DNA from: Bacteroidaceae bacterium
GTDB taxonomy: Bacteria; Bacteroidota; Bacteroidia; Bacteroidales; Bacteroidaceae
NCBI GenBank assembly: GCA_017520935.1
Contig: JAFXEF010000004.1
Coordinates: 1-62,600, forward strand
Direction of reading: 5' to 3'
DNA length: 62,600 nucleotides
Shown one piece after another: positions 36,582 through 46,356 of the stretch; the first letter of the stretch is position 1, and each line of letters starts with the position of its first letter. Below the pieces are notes generated by a model. That model saw only the letters and a program-made list of their open reading frames with translations. It was not told the DNA's origin and did not search any database. The translations under genes were made by a program, and so were the position numbers.

Positions 36582-39500
36582 ATGAAAGGTAAATTGATGA
36601 TGTTATTAGCCTGCCTCTTTATGAGTGCAAGCTTGGTAACTGCTCAGACCTCTAAGGTTACCGGTCTCGTTATCGGTGCTGAAGACGGTGAGCCTGTGAT
36701 TGGTGCCACAGTCGCAGTAAAGGGCGTGCCCACTCTGGGTGCCATTACTGACATTGATGGCAAGTTCGTGATTGAAAACCTTCCAAGTAGCGCGAAGACT
36801 TTGATTGTTTCCTATGTGGGTATGACCACACAGGAAGTGACCATTCATCCCTACGTAAAGGTGACCATGCAGTCTGATGATGAGGTGCTGGAAGAGGTTG
36901 TGGTACAGGCGTTTGGTACTGCAAAGAAGGCCGCTTTTACGGGTTCTGCTTCTGTCGTTTCTGCAGCGGAATTGGCTGATGTCCAGGTTGCAAGTATTAC
37001 CGATGCTTTGGCTGGTAAGACTGCTGGTGTGCAGCTGATTTCTGCCAATGGTGCTCCTGGCTCTTCTGCTACCATACGTATCCGTGGTTTTAGCTCTATC
37101 AATGCAGGTCAGGATCCGTTGATTATCGTTGACGGTGCTCCTTATGATGGCGATATGGCTAACATCAATACTGCTGACGTTGAGTCAATGACCGTGTTGA
37201 AGGATGCTGCTTCTAACGCGCTCTATGGTGCTCGTGGTGCTAATGGTGTGATTATGATTACCACCAAGAAGGCTAAGCAGGGCAAGGCTGTTGTTTCTTT
37301 TGATGCCAAGTATGGTGTGAACACACGTGCATTGCAGAACTATAATGTAATCACCGACCCTGCAATGTATTACGAAACACACTACAAGGCATTGGCCAAC
37401 TATTATGAAAATCAGGGCATGACTGCTTCGCAGGCATGGGCGAAGGCTAACCAAAACTTGTTCTCAGAGCAGGGTAACGGTGGTCTCGGATACAATGTAT
37501 ACTCTATTCCCGAAGGTGAGTATCTGATTGGCCGTGACGGTAAGCTTAACCCCAATGCCACACTTGGTAATATTGTTAACTGGCAAGGCGAAGACTATTT
37601 GGTATCTCCCGACAACTGGCAGGATGCGGCTTATCGCAAGGGTGCCCGTCAGGAGTACAACTTCTCGGTATCTTCAGCCAATGACAAGTCTTCATTCTTC
37701 GCTTCTATCGGTTATTTGGACAACGAAGGTATTACAGCCAAGTCTGATATGGAGCGTCTTACCGGTCGTTTGCGTGCAGACTATCAGGCCAAGAAATGGC
37801 TCAAGGTTGGTGGCAATATGTCATTCACCAAGTTTGAAGGTAACTCTTTGGGCAACAATGGCTCGTCTGGCTCTACTGCCAATATTTGGGCGTTTACCTC
37901 ACAGATTGCTCCTATCTATCCGTTGTACGTGAAGAATCCTGACGGCAGTATCAAGGTTGACCAGTATGGCAACCAGATTATGGACTATGGTAATGCAAAG
38001 TATGGCCTGGGTGGTAATGCCGGCTTCTCTCGTCCTTTCCTCAGCGATGCCAACGCATTGCAGGATGTATTGCTCAATACAAACAACTATGAAGGTAATG
38101 CTGCCGTAGGTAGCGGTTTTGCTGATATAACCTTCCTCCCGGGTTTGGTGCTCACTGTCAATGGTACGTACAGCCTTGACGAGACACGCTATACCTATAT
38201 TTATAATCCCTACTATGGTCAGTTCAGAACCACTGGCGGTACTATAAGCAAGCAGCACTCTCGTACCTATGCTTACAACCTCCAGCAGTTGCTCAACTAT
38301 ACCAAGCACTATGGCTTGAACAACATTAACCTCATGTTGGGTCATGAGTACTATAACAACAAGGGCTATTTGCTGTATGCATCCAAGCACCAGATGTTCT
38401 CACCGGACGATTTCGAGTTGGACCGTGCTGTGGTAGACAACTCAAGCTCTGGTTCATACCGTACCGAGTATAACAACGAAGGTTTCTTCGGCCGTTTGCA
38501 GTATGACTATGACAACCGTATCTTTGCTTCTGCATCGGTTCGTCGCGATGCTTCTTCACGTTTCCATCCCGATCATCGCTGGGGTACATTCTGGAGTGCC
38601 GGTGGCGCATGGTTGATTAGCAAGGAGCGTTGGTTCGATGTTGATTGGATTGATATGTTGAAGGTAAAGGCCTCAATCGGTTCGCAGGGTAACGACAATA
38701 TCGGTAACTTCCTGTATGCTGACCGCTACGACATCTCAAACTCTGACGGTAAGGTTGGTGTGGCTTTCGGTGCCAAGGGTACAAAAGACATTACCTGGGA
38801 GACCAATACGAACTTCAACGCCGGTTTCGAATTCGAGTTCTTCAAGAGACTCTCCGGAGGTATCGAGTACTACAGAAGAAACACGACAGACATGTTGTTC
38901 AGCTTCTCTGTAGCTCCCTCTGCAGGTTATACCTCATACTATGACAACGTGGGTGACCTCTTCAACGATGGTATCGAGCTCGAGCTGAACTACGACATCA
39001 TCAAGAGACGTAACCTCAACTGGAATGTGTTCGGTAACATCTCTACCTTGCGCAACCGCATCACCATGCTTCATGACGACAACAAGACCACCTCTTACTT
39101 CGATTTGGAGGGCAACGAGTACTTCGGTTATACCAGCGGCTCGTTCTTCATCGCCGAGGGCGCTTCCATGTACTCATGGCGCTTGAAGGAGTTTGCCGGT
39201 GTAGACCCTGTTACCGGTCAGTCTATGTGGTACAAGGATGTAGAGGAGATGGATGCCAACGGTGACCCCACCGGCAAGATGCTCAGAGAGACCACTACAA
39301 CCTATGCTGACGCTACCTATTATGTGAACAACAAGAGCACCATCCCCGATGCATTCGGTGGTTTCGGTACCAGCATCAGCGCTTACGGATTTGACCTCTC
39401 GGCCAACTTCTCTTACCAGATCGGCGGCTGGCAGTACGACGGTACTTACGCTTCGTTCATGAGCACACCGCTCAGCAGCAGCACCGGTAGCAACATCCAC

Positions 39501-39836
39501 GTAGATGCTTTGCAAGCATGGACTCCTGAGAACAAGTCAACCACTATCCCCCGTTGGCAGTTCGATGACACTTACAGCGCAGGTTCTTCAACCCGCTTCC
39601 TCACCAAGGCAAGCTACCTGAACATCGAGAACATTGCTGTAGGTTATACCTTCCCCTCTGAGTGGACACGTAAGGCTCAGATCAACAGCCTCCGTCTCTA
39701 CGTAACAGCCGATAACGTATGGTATTGGTCGGCACGTCAGGGCTTCGACCCCCGTCAGAGCTTCTCTGAGTCAACCAATGCCACGAACTACTCTCCTATG
39801 CGTTCGGTTTCAGCAGGTATCTCGCTTAAGTTCTAA
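36582..39836 (+). CDS. SusC/RagA-like TonB-dependent outer-membrane transporter, active copy
   Basis: A 1,084-residue protein that imports large ligands with its SusD partner. Residues 1-22 are the signal peptide (MKGKLMMLLACLFMSASLVT). Residues 24-108 are the carboxypeptidase-regulatory-like domain (GEPVIGATVAVKGVPTLGAI). A TonB box-like EEVVVQAFGTAKK and the plug (DAASNALYGARGANGVIMIT) follow, then the beta-barrel ending SVSAGISLKF. The inversion repeat is within codons 68-74 (SSAKT). Downstream of that point it differs from the silent copy but is alignable, so the two transporters probably take different ligands. Confidence 0.95.
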   Translation: MKGKLMMLLACLFMSASLVTAQTSKVTGLVIGAEDGEPVIGATVAVKGVPTLGAITDIDGKFVIENLPSSAKTLIVSYVGMTTQEVTIHPYVKVTMQSDDEVLEEVVVQAFGTAKKAAFTGSASVVSAAELADVQVASITDALAGKTAGVQLISANGAPGSSATIRIRGFSSINAGQDPLIIVDGAPYDGDMANINTADVESMTVLKDAASNALYGARGANGVIMITTKKAKQGKAVVSFDAKYGVNTRALQNYNVITDPAMYYETHYKALANYYENQGMTASQAWAKANQNLFSEQGNGGLGYNVYSIPEGEYLIGRDGKLNPNATLGNIVNWQGEDYLVSPDNWQDAAYRKGARQEYNFSVSSANDKSSFFASIGYLDNEGITAKSDMERLTGRLRADYQAKKWLKVGGNMSFTKFEGNSLGNNGSSGSTANIWAFTSQIAPIYPLYVKNPDGSIKVDQYGNQIMDYGNAKYGLGGNAGFSRPFLSDANALQDVLLNTNNYEGNAAVGSGFADITFLPGLVLTVNGTYSLDETRYTYIYNPYYGQFRTTGGTISKQHSRTYAYNLQQLLNYTKHYGLNNINLMLGHEYYNNKGYLLYASKHQMFSPDDFELDRAVVDNSSSGSYRTEYNNEGFFGRLQYDYDNRIFASASVRRDASSRFHPDHRWGTFWSAGGAWLISKERWFDVDWIDMLKVKASIGSQGNDNIGNFLYADRYDISNSDGKVGVAFGAKGTKDITWETNTNFNAGFEFEFFKRLSGGIEYYRRNTTDMLFSFSVAPSAGYTSYYDNVGDLFNDGIELELNYDIIKRRNLNWNVFGNISTLRNRITMLHDDNKTTSYFDLEGNEYFGYTSGSFFIAEGASMYSWRLKEFAGVDPVTGQSMWYKDVEEMDANGDPTGKMLRETTTTYADATYYVNNKSTIPDAFGGFGTSISAYGFDLSANFSYQIGGWQYDGTYASFMSTPLSSSTGSNIHVDALQAWTPENKSTTIPRWQFDDTYSAGSSTRFLTKASYLNIENIAVGYTFPSEWTRKAQINSLRLYVTADNVWYWSARQGFDPRQSFSESTNATNYSPMRSVSAGISLKF
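36785..36802 (+). repeat. Inverted recombination repeat, right (active SusC)
   Basis: AAGTAGCGCGAAGACTTT, identical to the minus strand of 34939-34956. The reading frame is the same in both (AGT AGC GCG AAG ACT), so exchange keeps both genes in frame. Confidence 0.8.
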
Positions 39837-39876
39837 GCAATCGGTTTAGTATCAACAAAATGTAAAGAAATATAAT

Positions 39877-41529
39877 ATGAAAAATATAACGAAATTTTTT
39901 ACAATGCTTGTTGCGTCGTCATTGACACTGACAAGCTGTATTGAGGAGGTTCTCCCCGAGAGTTCTACCGCTACGGCAGAACAGGTAGGTGCATCTTCTT
40001 CAGCCTTGGAAGCTTCGGTAAGTGGTATTCCTGCACAGATGTGCCAAGGTTATTTGGTATATGGTGATCAGGTACACGAGACTGACATGGCATTCCCTCA
40101 GCTCTTGATTGCTATGACCGAGATGTTGGGCGATATGTATCCGCTGGGTGAGAACTCTGGTTACGACTGGTATCGCAACTACAACACATTCAGCTCTAAC
40201 TATGGTGATAACAGCTATATGTCTTATCTCCCTTGGCGTACGCTGTATATGTTCATCAAGACTGCCAATGATGTGATTGGTGCCGTGGACATCACCAACG
40301 AGAACCTTCCCAACGACATTAAGGGATATGCCGGTATTGCATACGCTTGCCGTGCCATGCACTACTATTTCTTGACCACACTCTACGAGCCCGTAGCGAA
40401 CATCTACACAGACTGTTCTGATGTGTTGGGGCTTACTGTACCCATCGTGAAACCCGAGACCACAGGTGACCAGATCAAGAACAATCCCCGTGCTACTCAC
40501 GATGAGATGGTTGCTTTCATGTTGGAAGATTTGCAGATTGCAGAGTCTTTATTGAGCAATTACACACCTGAGTCAAAGTATCTGCCCAATTTGGCTTGTG
40601 TATACGGTTTGATGGCTCGTGTATATATGTGGGATGAGCAGTATGCCAACGCTGCTACCTATGCTCGCAAGGCTATTGATGCTTCAGGTTGCACTCCTTT
40701 GACAAAAGAGCAGTGGTTGGATGTCAACAACGGTTTCAACAATATGGCCACAAACAATGCTTGGATGTGGGGTATCAAATACTCACCCGAGAACATGGGT
40801 AACCTCTGTAACTTCACAGGTCACATGTCTGGTGAGGCCGATTGGGGCTACTCTTCACTGACACTGCCCGGTATCGACAAGTCTTTGTACGACCAGATTG
40901 CATTCTCTGACTTCCGTAAGTATACTTTCCTTGATCCCGACAGAAGCGTATATCCTTACGAGACCTGCCGTGATCAGGCGTGGATTGACGATGCCAAGGA
41001 CTATCAGGCCATCAAGTTCCGCTGCTTGGGTGGCGACTGGCAGGACTACGCTGTAGGTGGTGCTGTTGACGTACCCGTAATGCGTGTAGAGGAGATGTAT
41101 CTCATCGAGGCCGAGGCTCTCGGTATGAGCGAGGGCGTAGCTGCCGGTGTTGCTGCTCTGAACAGTTTCATGCAGACCTATCGCGATGCTACATACAACT
41201 TTGCTACTACGGATGCACGCACTCTTCAGTTGCAGGTTCTCTTGCAGATGCGCATTGAGTTCTGGGGCGAGGGTACATCGGTATTCCCCACAGCAAAGCG
41301 TCTGAAACCCGGTGTCATCCGCAATTATGAGGGCACTAATGCTCCTGCCGACATCTTCAAGATCAACTGTGCCGGCATCAAGCCCAACTGGAATCTTGTA
41401 ATCCCCTACACTGAGGTGGAAAATAATGTTGCTCTGGAGGGCAAGAACAATCCTGACCCGACAACAACAGTGACAGGCCCCTCTCCCGTTGGCGAATATG
41501 CTCCTGGTAACAACGCAGCAGCAGAGTAA
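39877..41529 (+). CDS. SusD-like surface lipoprotein, active copy
   Basis: A 550-residue lipoprotein (lipobox TLTSC, Cys21). SusD-type segments are KGYAGIAYACRAMHYYFLTT, LPNLACVYGLMARVYMWDEQ, VPVMRVEEMYLIEAEALGMS and LLQMRIEFWGEGTSVFPTAK. It pairs with the SusC 41 bases upstream. Its ligand-binding part differs from the silent copy at 30320, consistent with different substrates. Confidence 0.94.
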   Translation: MKNITKFFTMLVASSLTLTSCIEEVLPESSTATAEQVGASSSALEASVSGIPAQMCQGYLVYGDQVHETDMAFPQLLIAMTEMLGDMYPLGENSGYDWYRNYNTFSSNYGDNSYMSYLPWRTLYMFIKTANDVIGAVDITNENLPNDIKGYAGIAYACRAMHYYFLTTLYEPVANIYTDCSDVLGLTVPIVKPETTGDQIKNNPRATHDEMVAFMLEDLQIAESLLSNYTPESKYLPNLACVYGLMARVYMWDEQYANAATYARKAIDASGCTPLTKEQWLDVNNGFNNMATNNAWMWGIKYSPENMGNLCNFTGHMSGEADWGYSSLTLPGIDKSLYDQIAFSDFRKYTFLDPDRSVYPYETCRDQAWIDDAKDYQAIKFRCLGGDWQDYAVGGAVDVPVMRVEEMYLIEAEALGMSEGVAAGVAALNSFMQTYRDATYNFATTDARTLQLQVLLQMRIEFWGEGTSVFPTAKRLKPGVIRNYEGTNAPADIFKINCAGIKPNWNLVIPYTEVENNVALEGKNNPDPTTTVTGPSPVGEYAPGNNAAAE

Positions 41530-41583
41530 TCAATAGTATTTGATTAACGCATACATATTATATATAATTAAAAAGATATTAAA

Positions 41584-43848
41584 ATGAAAAAGATAACTAA
41601 TTTATTATATGCAGCTTTCGTCGCTGTTCTTTCTGTAGGATTCGTGTCCTGCGAAGAAACTGCTCCGGAGTATGTCGCAGGTCAGCAAGACCTTGAAGGT
41701 TGCTATGGGGTATATTTCCCCACACAGGCTGCTGCCGGTGAGCATACACTTGACCCTACAGCACCTAAATCAATTGATGTGACTATAATGCGTAAAGTAG
41801 CGGAAGGTGAGATTACTGTTCCCGTGGTTGTATCAAACGATAGTATATTCAACGTGCCCGAGGTTGTCTTTGCTGACGGTCAGACAGAAACAACCATAAC
41901 CGTTACATTTCCCGATGTAGAGACTGCAGTGAAGTATGACCTCACACTTGAGGTGACAGATCCAGCCTATGCTTCTCTTTTTGCTAGCAATCCCGTTTCA
42001 CTCTCGTTCTCCGTTTTCTGCGTAGAGTGGAAGTACGTTGCTGTGGATGAAGAAGGTAACCAGTCTTTCGTAACTGATGAAGCTAAAGCTGCTACCGTAA
42101 AATTCACTCAAGGATTTTGGGGAGAAGTTGTTGAAGATGTAAAGATCAAGTACTACGAGGTTAATGGTGTGCTCCATTGCGTAGCTTATCGTGATGGGGA
42201 TAGCTTTTTCCCTGAAACTGACGTGCCCGTTGACTTTAACTTCACGATGAAGACAAAGCCTAATGGTGAAGGAGTGTACGACATTGACGTGAAGAAGCAG
42301 TATATGGGCTGGGACTATCAAGGTACAGATCCTGTGTACTTCTATGACTGGTATAATTATATGAATTTTGACAATCCAAACTATTTGGGTTGGTGGCCCG
42401 AACCTGAGAACTTCTATTCGGCCAATGGCGCTTCTTACCCTCGTAGCTACTACGATGGCATGGGTGGCTATTACTTCAACTTGGCATATCAAGTGCCAAG
42501 TCTTGGAGGTGGTTTCACCGCAGATAAATTTGACCTTGTGGGTCTTGTGAACGGCGTTCTCCGTTTGGACTTCACTACACGTGTAAGCGTAGGTGAGACC
42601 GTTGAAGGTGTTGCTCCTGTAACATTCGCTATGGGTAAGGATGTTGCAAGTGTGAAGTATACTGTAGTTGAAGGCGAAATCACTGACAAGGTGGCTGCTG
42701 CTTATTGCGACTCTATCGTTAACGATTCTGAGAATCGCTATGCGATGGTAACACCTGAGAACGCTATGGTAGGACTGGAACTGGCAAAGTCTGGAGTTTA
42801 CACTCTCGTGGCTGTTCCGTTCGATGCTGCAGGTGTGGCTCAGCAGCCCGAAAAAGATAAGGCTTTCTTGGCTGTTCCGTTTACCTATGTAGCTGCAGGA
42901 GAAGCTGGTGATTATGCTGCTGTTGTGACTCTTGGTGTGGAAGAAACATCTGCCTTGCATGCCAAGGATGGATACACCAACGTAAACTCCTTCGGATTCT
43001 ATGTATATGGAGAGGATATCGTAGATGCAAAATTGGCTGTATTCGAAACTGCAAACTATGCCGTAAATCCTGATTCATGCAATGCACTTGTGGTTGAATT
43101 TGGCGCTTCTCTTAGCGCAGAGGAGCTGGCCTTGGTAAATGGTACAGGTCTCTCTGATTTGGTTACAGAGTTGAAGCCATTGACATCGTATACTATCGTA
43201 TTGTGGGCATATAACGGTTACCGTTCTACAGTACTCGCAGAAGAGTACACTACAAGTGGCGTTGCTCTTGAACTGCTCGGTACTGGTACCTATACGTACA
43301 CTTGTATGTTCAATGAGCCCGTTACTGATCCTGGTTTGAGCTTCTATAAAGACCCGAATTATGAGAACACCTATAAAATCACCAACTGGTTCTATGGTGT
43401 AGACTTCACCTTTACTTGGGATGGTGGCTCTATCGTGAAAGTTGCTGACCAGTTCTCTGGTTATGTTCATGCCTCTTATGGAAATGTAAATGTTATGGAA
43501 TTGTCTGACTATGCAGGTCAGGAGATGTCTCCCAGCTACTACGATGCTGAGACAAAAACATTCTATTTCGGAGTCGTTTATTACGTTTCTGCCGGTAACT
43601 TCGGCTATGGCTACGAGACATTTACAGTGGATGGCAGCCAACCGGCCGCAGCAAGAGCACGTCGTACGACCTCTTCTTCTGTATTCAACACCCAGTGGGG
43701 CATGAGAGAGGCTGCTACATTTGCTCCTCAGATTGCAGGTTTGGCAATAGAACGTACTACAAGCAAAACCGTAGACTTTACCGTTAAGTCTATAGAGAAG
43801 GTACAGAGATCCAAGAAGATTTCTAATCAGAAGATTGTAGTCGAATAA
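41584..43848 (+). CDS. Large surface lipoprotein of the SusC/D operon
   Basis: A 754-residue lipoprotein (lipobox GFVSC, Cys23). I recognise no catalytic motif. It is mostly beta-strand-like and rich in aromatic residues (WGEVVEDVKIKYYEVNG, WGWDYQ-type segments), with repeated beta-domain features such as ELKPLTSYTIVLWAYNGYRS near residue 540, which resembles a fibronectin type III strand. Its place right after SusD is that of SusE/SusF-type ligand-binding lipoproteins. A terminator hairpin follows it. Confidence 0.8.
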   Translation: MKKITNLLYAAFVAVLSVGFVSCEETAPEYVAGQQDLEGCYGVYFPTQAAAGEHTLDPTAPKSIDVTIMRKVAEGEITVPVVVSNDSIFNVPEVVFADGQTETTITVTFPDVETAVKYDLTLEVTDPAYASLFASNPVSLSFSVFCVEWKYVAVDEEGNQSFVTDEAKAATVKFTQGFWGEVVEDVKIKYYEVNGVLHCVAYRDGDSFFPETDVPVDFNFTMKTKPNGEGVYDIDVKKQYMGWDYQGTDPVYFYDWYNYMNFDNPNYLGWWPEPENFYSANGASYPRSYYDGMGGYYFNLAYQVPSLGGGFTADKFDLVGLVNGVLRLDFTTRVSVGETVEGVAPVTFAMGKDVASVKYTVVEGEITDKVAAAYCDSIVNDSENRYAMVTPENAMVGLELAKSGVYTLVAVPFDAAGVAQQPEKDKAFLAVPFTYVAAGEAGDYAAVVTLGVEETSALHAKDGYTNVNSFGFYVYGEDIVDAKLAVFETANYAVNPDSCNALVVEFGASLSAEELALVNGTGLSDLVTELKPLTSYTIVLWAYNGYRSTVLAEEYTTSGVALELLGTGTYTYTCMFNEPVTDPGLSFYKDPNYENTYKITNWFYGVDFTFTWDGGSIVKVADQFSGYVHASYGNVNVMELSDYAGQEMSPSYYDAETKTFYFGVVYYVSAGNFGYGYETFTVDGSQPAAARARRTTSSSVFNTQWGMREAATFAPQIAGLAIERTTSKTVDFTVKSIEKVQRSKKISNQKIVVE

Positions 43849-43871
43849 TTTGACGATACCGTATCATTGAG

Positions 43872-43901
43872 ATGGCACGGCAGGATTCCTTGTCGTGCCA
43901 T
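43872..43901 (+). terminator. Terminator between the SusCD genes and the protease
   Basis: ATGGCACGGCAGG (43872-43884) pairs with 43889-43901 as a 13-bp stem with two G-T pairs and a four-base loop, followed by TTCTTTAA. It would reduce transcription into the protease gene; no separate -7 box is seen after it, so partial read-through is likely. Confidence 0.65.
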
Positions 43902-43922
43902 TTCTTTAATCAGATTGATGTT

Positions 43923-45890
43923 ATGAAATATACTCATGTACTCATCGCTTTGTCTGCACTTGCCATTTGCTCTTCTTGTTCTTCTGAATCGGAAGACCTC
44001 GTAGTTACAATGCAGACAGCTCAGTCAATGCGTAGTCCAAAGATTATTGGAGTGCCCGAACAGGCATCCAGTCCTTCGATATTGGTGAAGTTTGATACAG
44101 CACCAACAGAACACCAATTGGAAACGCTCTTGGGAGAGGATATCCTGACTGTGGAACGGTTATTCAATTCTACCCCAGGCAAGGAAGAGCTTGAAGCTGC
44201 CTATGGCCTGGACTGCTGGTATCAAGTGACTATTGCCGATACGAAGGATATGGAAGGTGCGGCAGAATATCTGGCTGCATTCGACGACATCAATATTGTA
44301 GAATATGATGCCGATTATGAATGTGTGGAGTCTAATGTATGCATTCCGGTGACTGCCGAGCAGTTGGCACAGTCTGCAAATGGAATGTCAAGGGCAAGCG
44401 CAGAACTCCCGTTCAATGACCCTTTCCTTGTTGACCAATGGCACTATATCAATCGTGGTGATGTCGCTGTTTCGCCCAATGTGTATAAAGGAGCTGATAT
44501 AAATGTAAAGGATGTCTGGAATACACTTACCTGTGGTGACCCCTCTATTATTGTTGCTGTTGTTGACGAAGGCGTGAAATACAACCATCCCGACTTGAGC
44601 GGTAATATGTGGGTGAATGAGGCAGAGAAGTCCGGCAAGCCTGGTGTCGATGATGACAATAATGGTTATGTAGATGATATTCATGGTTTTAATTTTGTCT
44701 CGGGAGGAGAAATTACTTGGGATAAGGAATTGGACTCAGGACATGGAACTCATGTTGCCGGTACAATTGCTGCTGTAAATAATAATAATACTGGTGTTGC
44801 AGGAGTGGCTGGTGGTAGTGGCAAGGGTGATGGTGTGAAGATTATGAGCTGCCAGATATTTGATAACAAAAGAGGGGGTACGACCTCTGTTTCTGTCAAT
44901 GCCATTAAATATGCCGCAGATAACGGAGCTTCCATTATTTCATGCTCTTTTGGATACCCCGGTGGCACCTTCAAGTCGGATGGCGCATATGCCAAACAGT
45001 GTCAGGCTGAAATAGATGTTATCCGTTACTTTGAGGCAAGTAAAAATAATGATGTGCTCGATGGGAATATAGCAATCTTTGCTTCAGGCAATGATGGTGA
45101 CCCCTATGCTACTTATCCGGGGGCTTTAAATGATATCATCAGTGTCTCATCTTTCGGGCCTGACTGTCTCCCTACATACTATACTAATTATGGGCCAGGA
45201 TGTAACATCGTAGCTCCCGGAGGTGAGTATTACGCCAACCCATATAATATAAAAGGTATGGTGTTGTCGACCTATCCTTCGGAATTTGGAGAGGGTGACT
45301 ATGCCTATATGCAGGGAACCTCGATGGCCTGCCCGCATGTGTCGGGTGTTGCAGCTTTGGGACTGGCCTATGCCAAGAAGATGGGTAAGACATTTACTCG
45401 AACTGAGTTTAAGGAGTTGTTGCTGAGTTCTGCCAATGATATAGACACGCGACTTAACGGTTCCAAATATTCAGGAAATAAAACTATAGACCTCTATCCC
45501 TATCGCAAGATGCTGGGTACAGGCTCTATAGATGCATACCTTTTCTGCATGCAGATAGAGGGTATTCCATGCCTGCAGGCCGAGAACGGGAAAAAGCAAT
45601 GGTTGGATGTCGGTGCCTATTTCGGCACTTCGGCCGTTAATCTTACCTATCTGGACGTCTCCATATCTGATGATGACTATCAGTCTCTCGGCCTGGTAGA
45701 GAAACCATATATGCAATATGGAAGGTTGTACGTTCATCCTACTAAGCTTGGATCCGGAAGAATCAAGATTACTGCTGTGGCTGGTGGATCGATTGTCGGC
45801 GGTGAAGATGCCATCGGTGGTATGGTTATGACGCAGGAGGTGTCTGTTATTTCTCGTTCGTTCAAATCTAAAAATGGAGGATGGCTATAA
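43923..45890 (+). CDS. Subtilisin-like serine protease (S8), surface lipoprotein candidate
   Basis: A 655-residue protein starting MKYTHVLIALSALAICSSCS, a lipoprotein-like signal. Residues 45-160 look like an inhibitor-type propeptide domain (SILVKFDTAPTEHQLETLLG). The catalytic triad is complete: Asp in IVAVVDEGVKYNHPDLSGNM, His in SGHGTHVAGTIAA and Ser in GTSMACPHVSGVAAL; Asn of ASGNDGDP is the oxyanion residue. About 120 residues follow the catalytic domain. An earlier ATG at 43872 lies in the terminator stem and adds an unsuitable leader. Its place after SusCD suggests that this operon handles peptides or proteins. Confidence 0.9.
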   Translation: MKYTHVLIALSALAICSSCSSESEDLVVTMQTAQSMRSPKIIGVPEQASSPSILVKFDTAPTEHQLETLLGEDILTVERLFNSTPGKEELEAAYGLDCWYQVTIADTKDMEGAAEYLAAFDDINIVEYDADYECVESNVCIPVTAEQLAQSANGMSRASAELPFNDPFLVDQWHYINRGDVAVSPNVYKGADINVKDVWNTLTCGDPSIIVAVVDEGVKYNHPDLSGNMWVNEAEKSGKPGVDDDNNGYVDDIHGFNFVSGGEITWDKELDSGHGTHVAGTIAAVNNNNTGVAGVAGGSGKGDGVKIMSCQIFDNKRGGTTSVSVNAIKYAADNGASIISCSFGYPGGTFKSDGAYAKQCQAEIDVIRYFEASKNNDVLDGNIAIFASGNDGDPYATYPGALNDIISVSSFGPDCLPTYYTNYGPGCNIVAPGGEYYANPYNIKGMVLSTYPSEFGEGDYAYMQGTSMACPHVSGVAALGLAYAKKMGKTFTRTEFKELLLSSANDIDTRLNGSKYSGNKTIDLYPYRKMLGTGSIDAYLFCMQIEGIPCLQAENGKKQWLDVGAYFGTSAVNLTYLDVSISDDDYQSLGLVEKPYMQYGRLYVHPTKLGSGRIKITAVAGGSIVGGEDAIGGMVMTQEVSVISRSFKSKNGGWL

Positions 45891-46309
45891 TGAAAAAGTA
45901 TCTTTTTATTTCATTGGTATGCTTGCTTTTTACTGGTTGTAAGAAGGAACAAACAGAAGAGGAGAGTTTGAATATCGTGGGTAGTTGGCATCTGACGGAG
46001 TTGTCGCAGATTGAGACTCGCTCGGTAACTATCGGTAAGGAAGCTATAGACATCTACATTCATTTCATCGTAGACAACTCTTTTCACCTCTATCAGAAAG
46101 TAGGTGCTGGGAAATTCCGACATTTCTCAGGCACTTGGGAACTTGTTGACAGCAAGTTGTCGGGAATGTACGACGATAAGACTATGTGGGGAACGGAGTA
46201 TGATGTTATGTTGAATAACAATGCTACAGAGTTGAGGCTGACGTCTGGTGGAGAGGAGTTTGTCTATATAAAGGAGGAGATCCCGAATACGGTGTTGTCC
46301 GGAATGTAG
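45890..46309 (+). CDS. Small lipocalin-like lipoprotein
   Basis: A 139-residue lipoprotein (MKKYLFISLVCLLFTGCKKE, Cys17). The body has the lipocalin-type start NIVGSWHLTEL and a run of beta strands with GTWELVDSKLSGMYDD. The ATG overlaps the protease stop by one base (TAATG), so the two are translationally coupled and probably work together, for example as a protease partner or inhibitor. That role is a guess. Confidence 0.7.
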   Translation: MKKYLFISLVCLLFTGCKKEQTEEESLNIVGSWHLTELSQIETRSVTIGKEAIDIYIHFIVDNSFHLYQKVGAGKFRHFSGTWELVDSKLSGMYDDKTMWGTEYDVMLNNNATELRLTSGGEEFVYIKEEIPNTVLSGM

Positions 46310-46356
46310 TCCATAACTATAAACTCGTCTTGTGGAGGTGGAATGTGGCGGTACGG

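Larger units (their letters stand above)
34957..36784. mobile_element. Invertible segment (SusC switch) carrying the recombinase
   Basis: The 1.83 kb between the two 18-bp inverted repeats holds a Z-type alternating tract, the 21-bp dyad array, the recombinase gene (minus), and the promoter plus first ~68 codons of the active SusC gene. Inversion would connect those codons to the silent SusC/SusD pair and disconnect the present one. SusC-exchanging inversions are known in Bacteroides; this locus fits that model. The inversion itself is inferred. Confidence 0.75.

Noticed and set aside
34957..36784. Integrated conjugative element or prophage remnant
   Set aside because: Only a recombinase is present, and the flanking repeats are inverted and in coding phase; this fits local inversion, not integration with direct att repeats.
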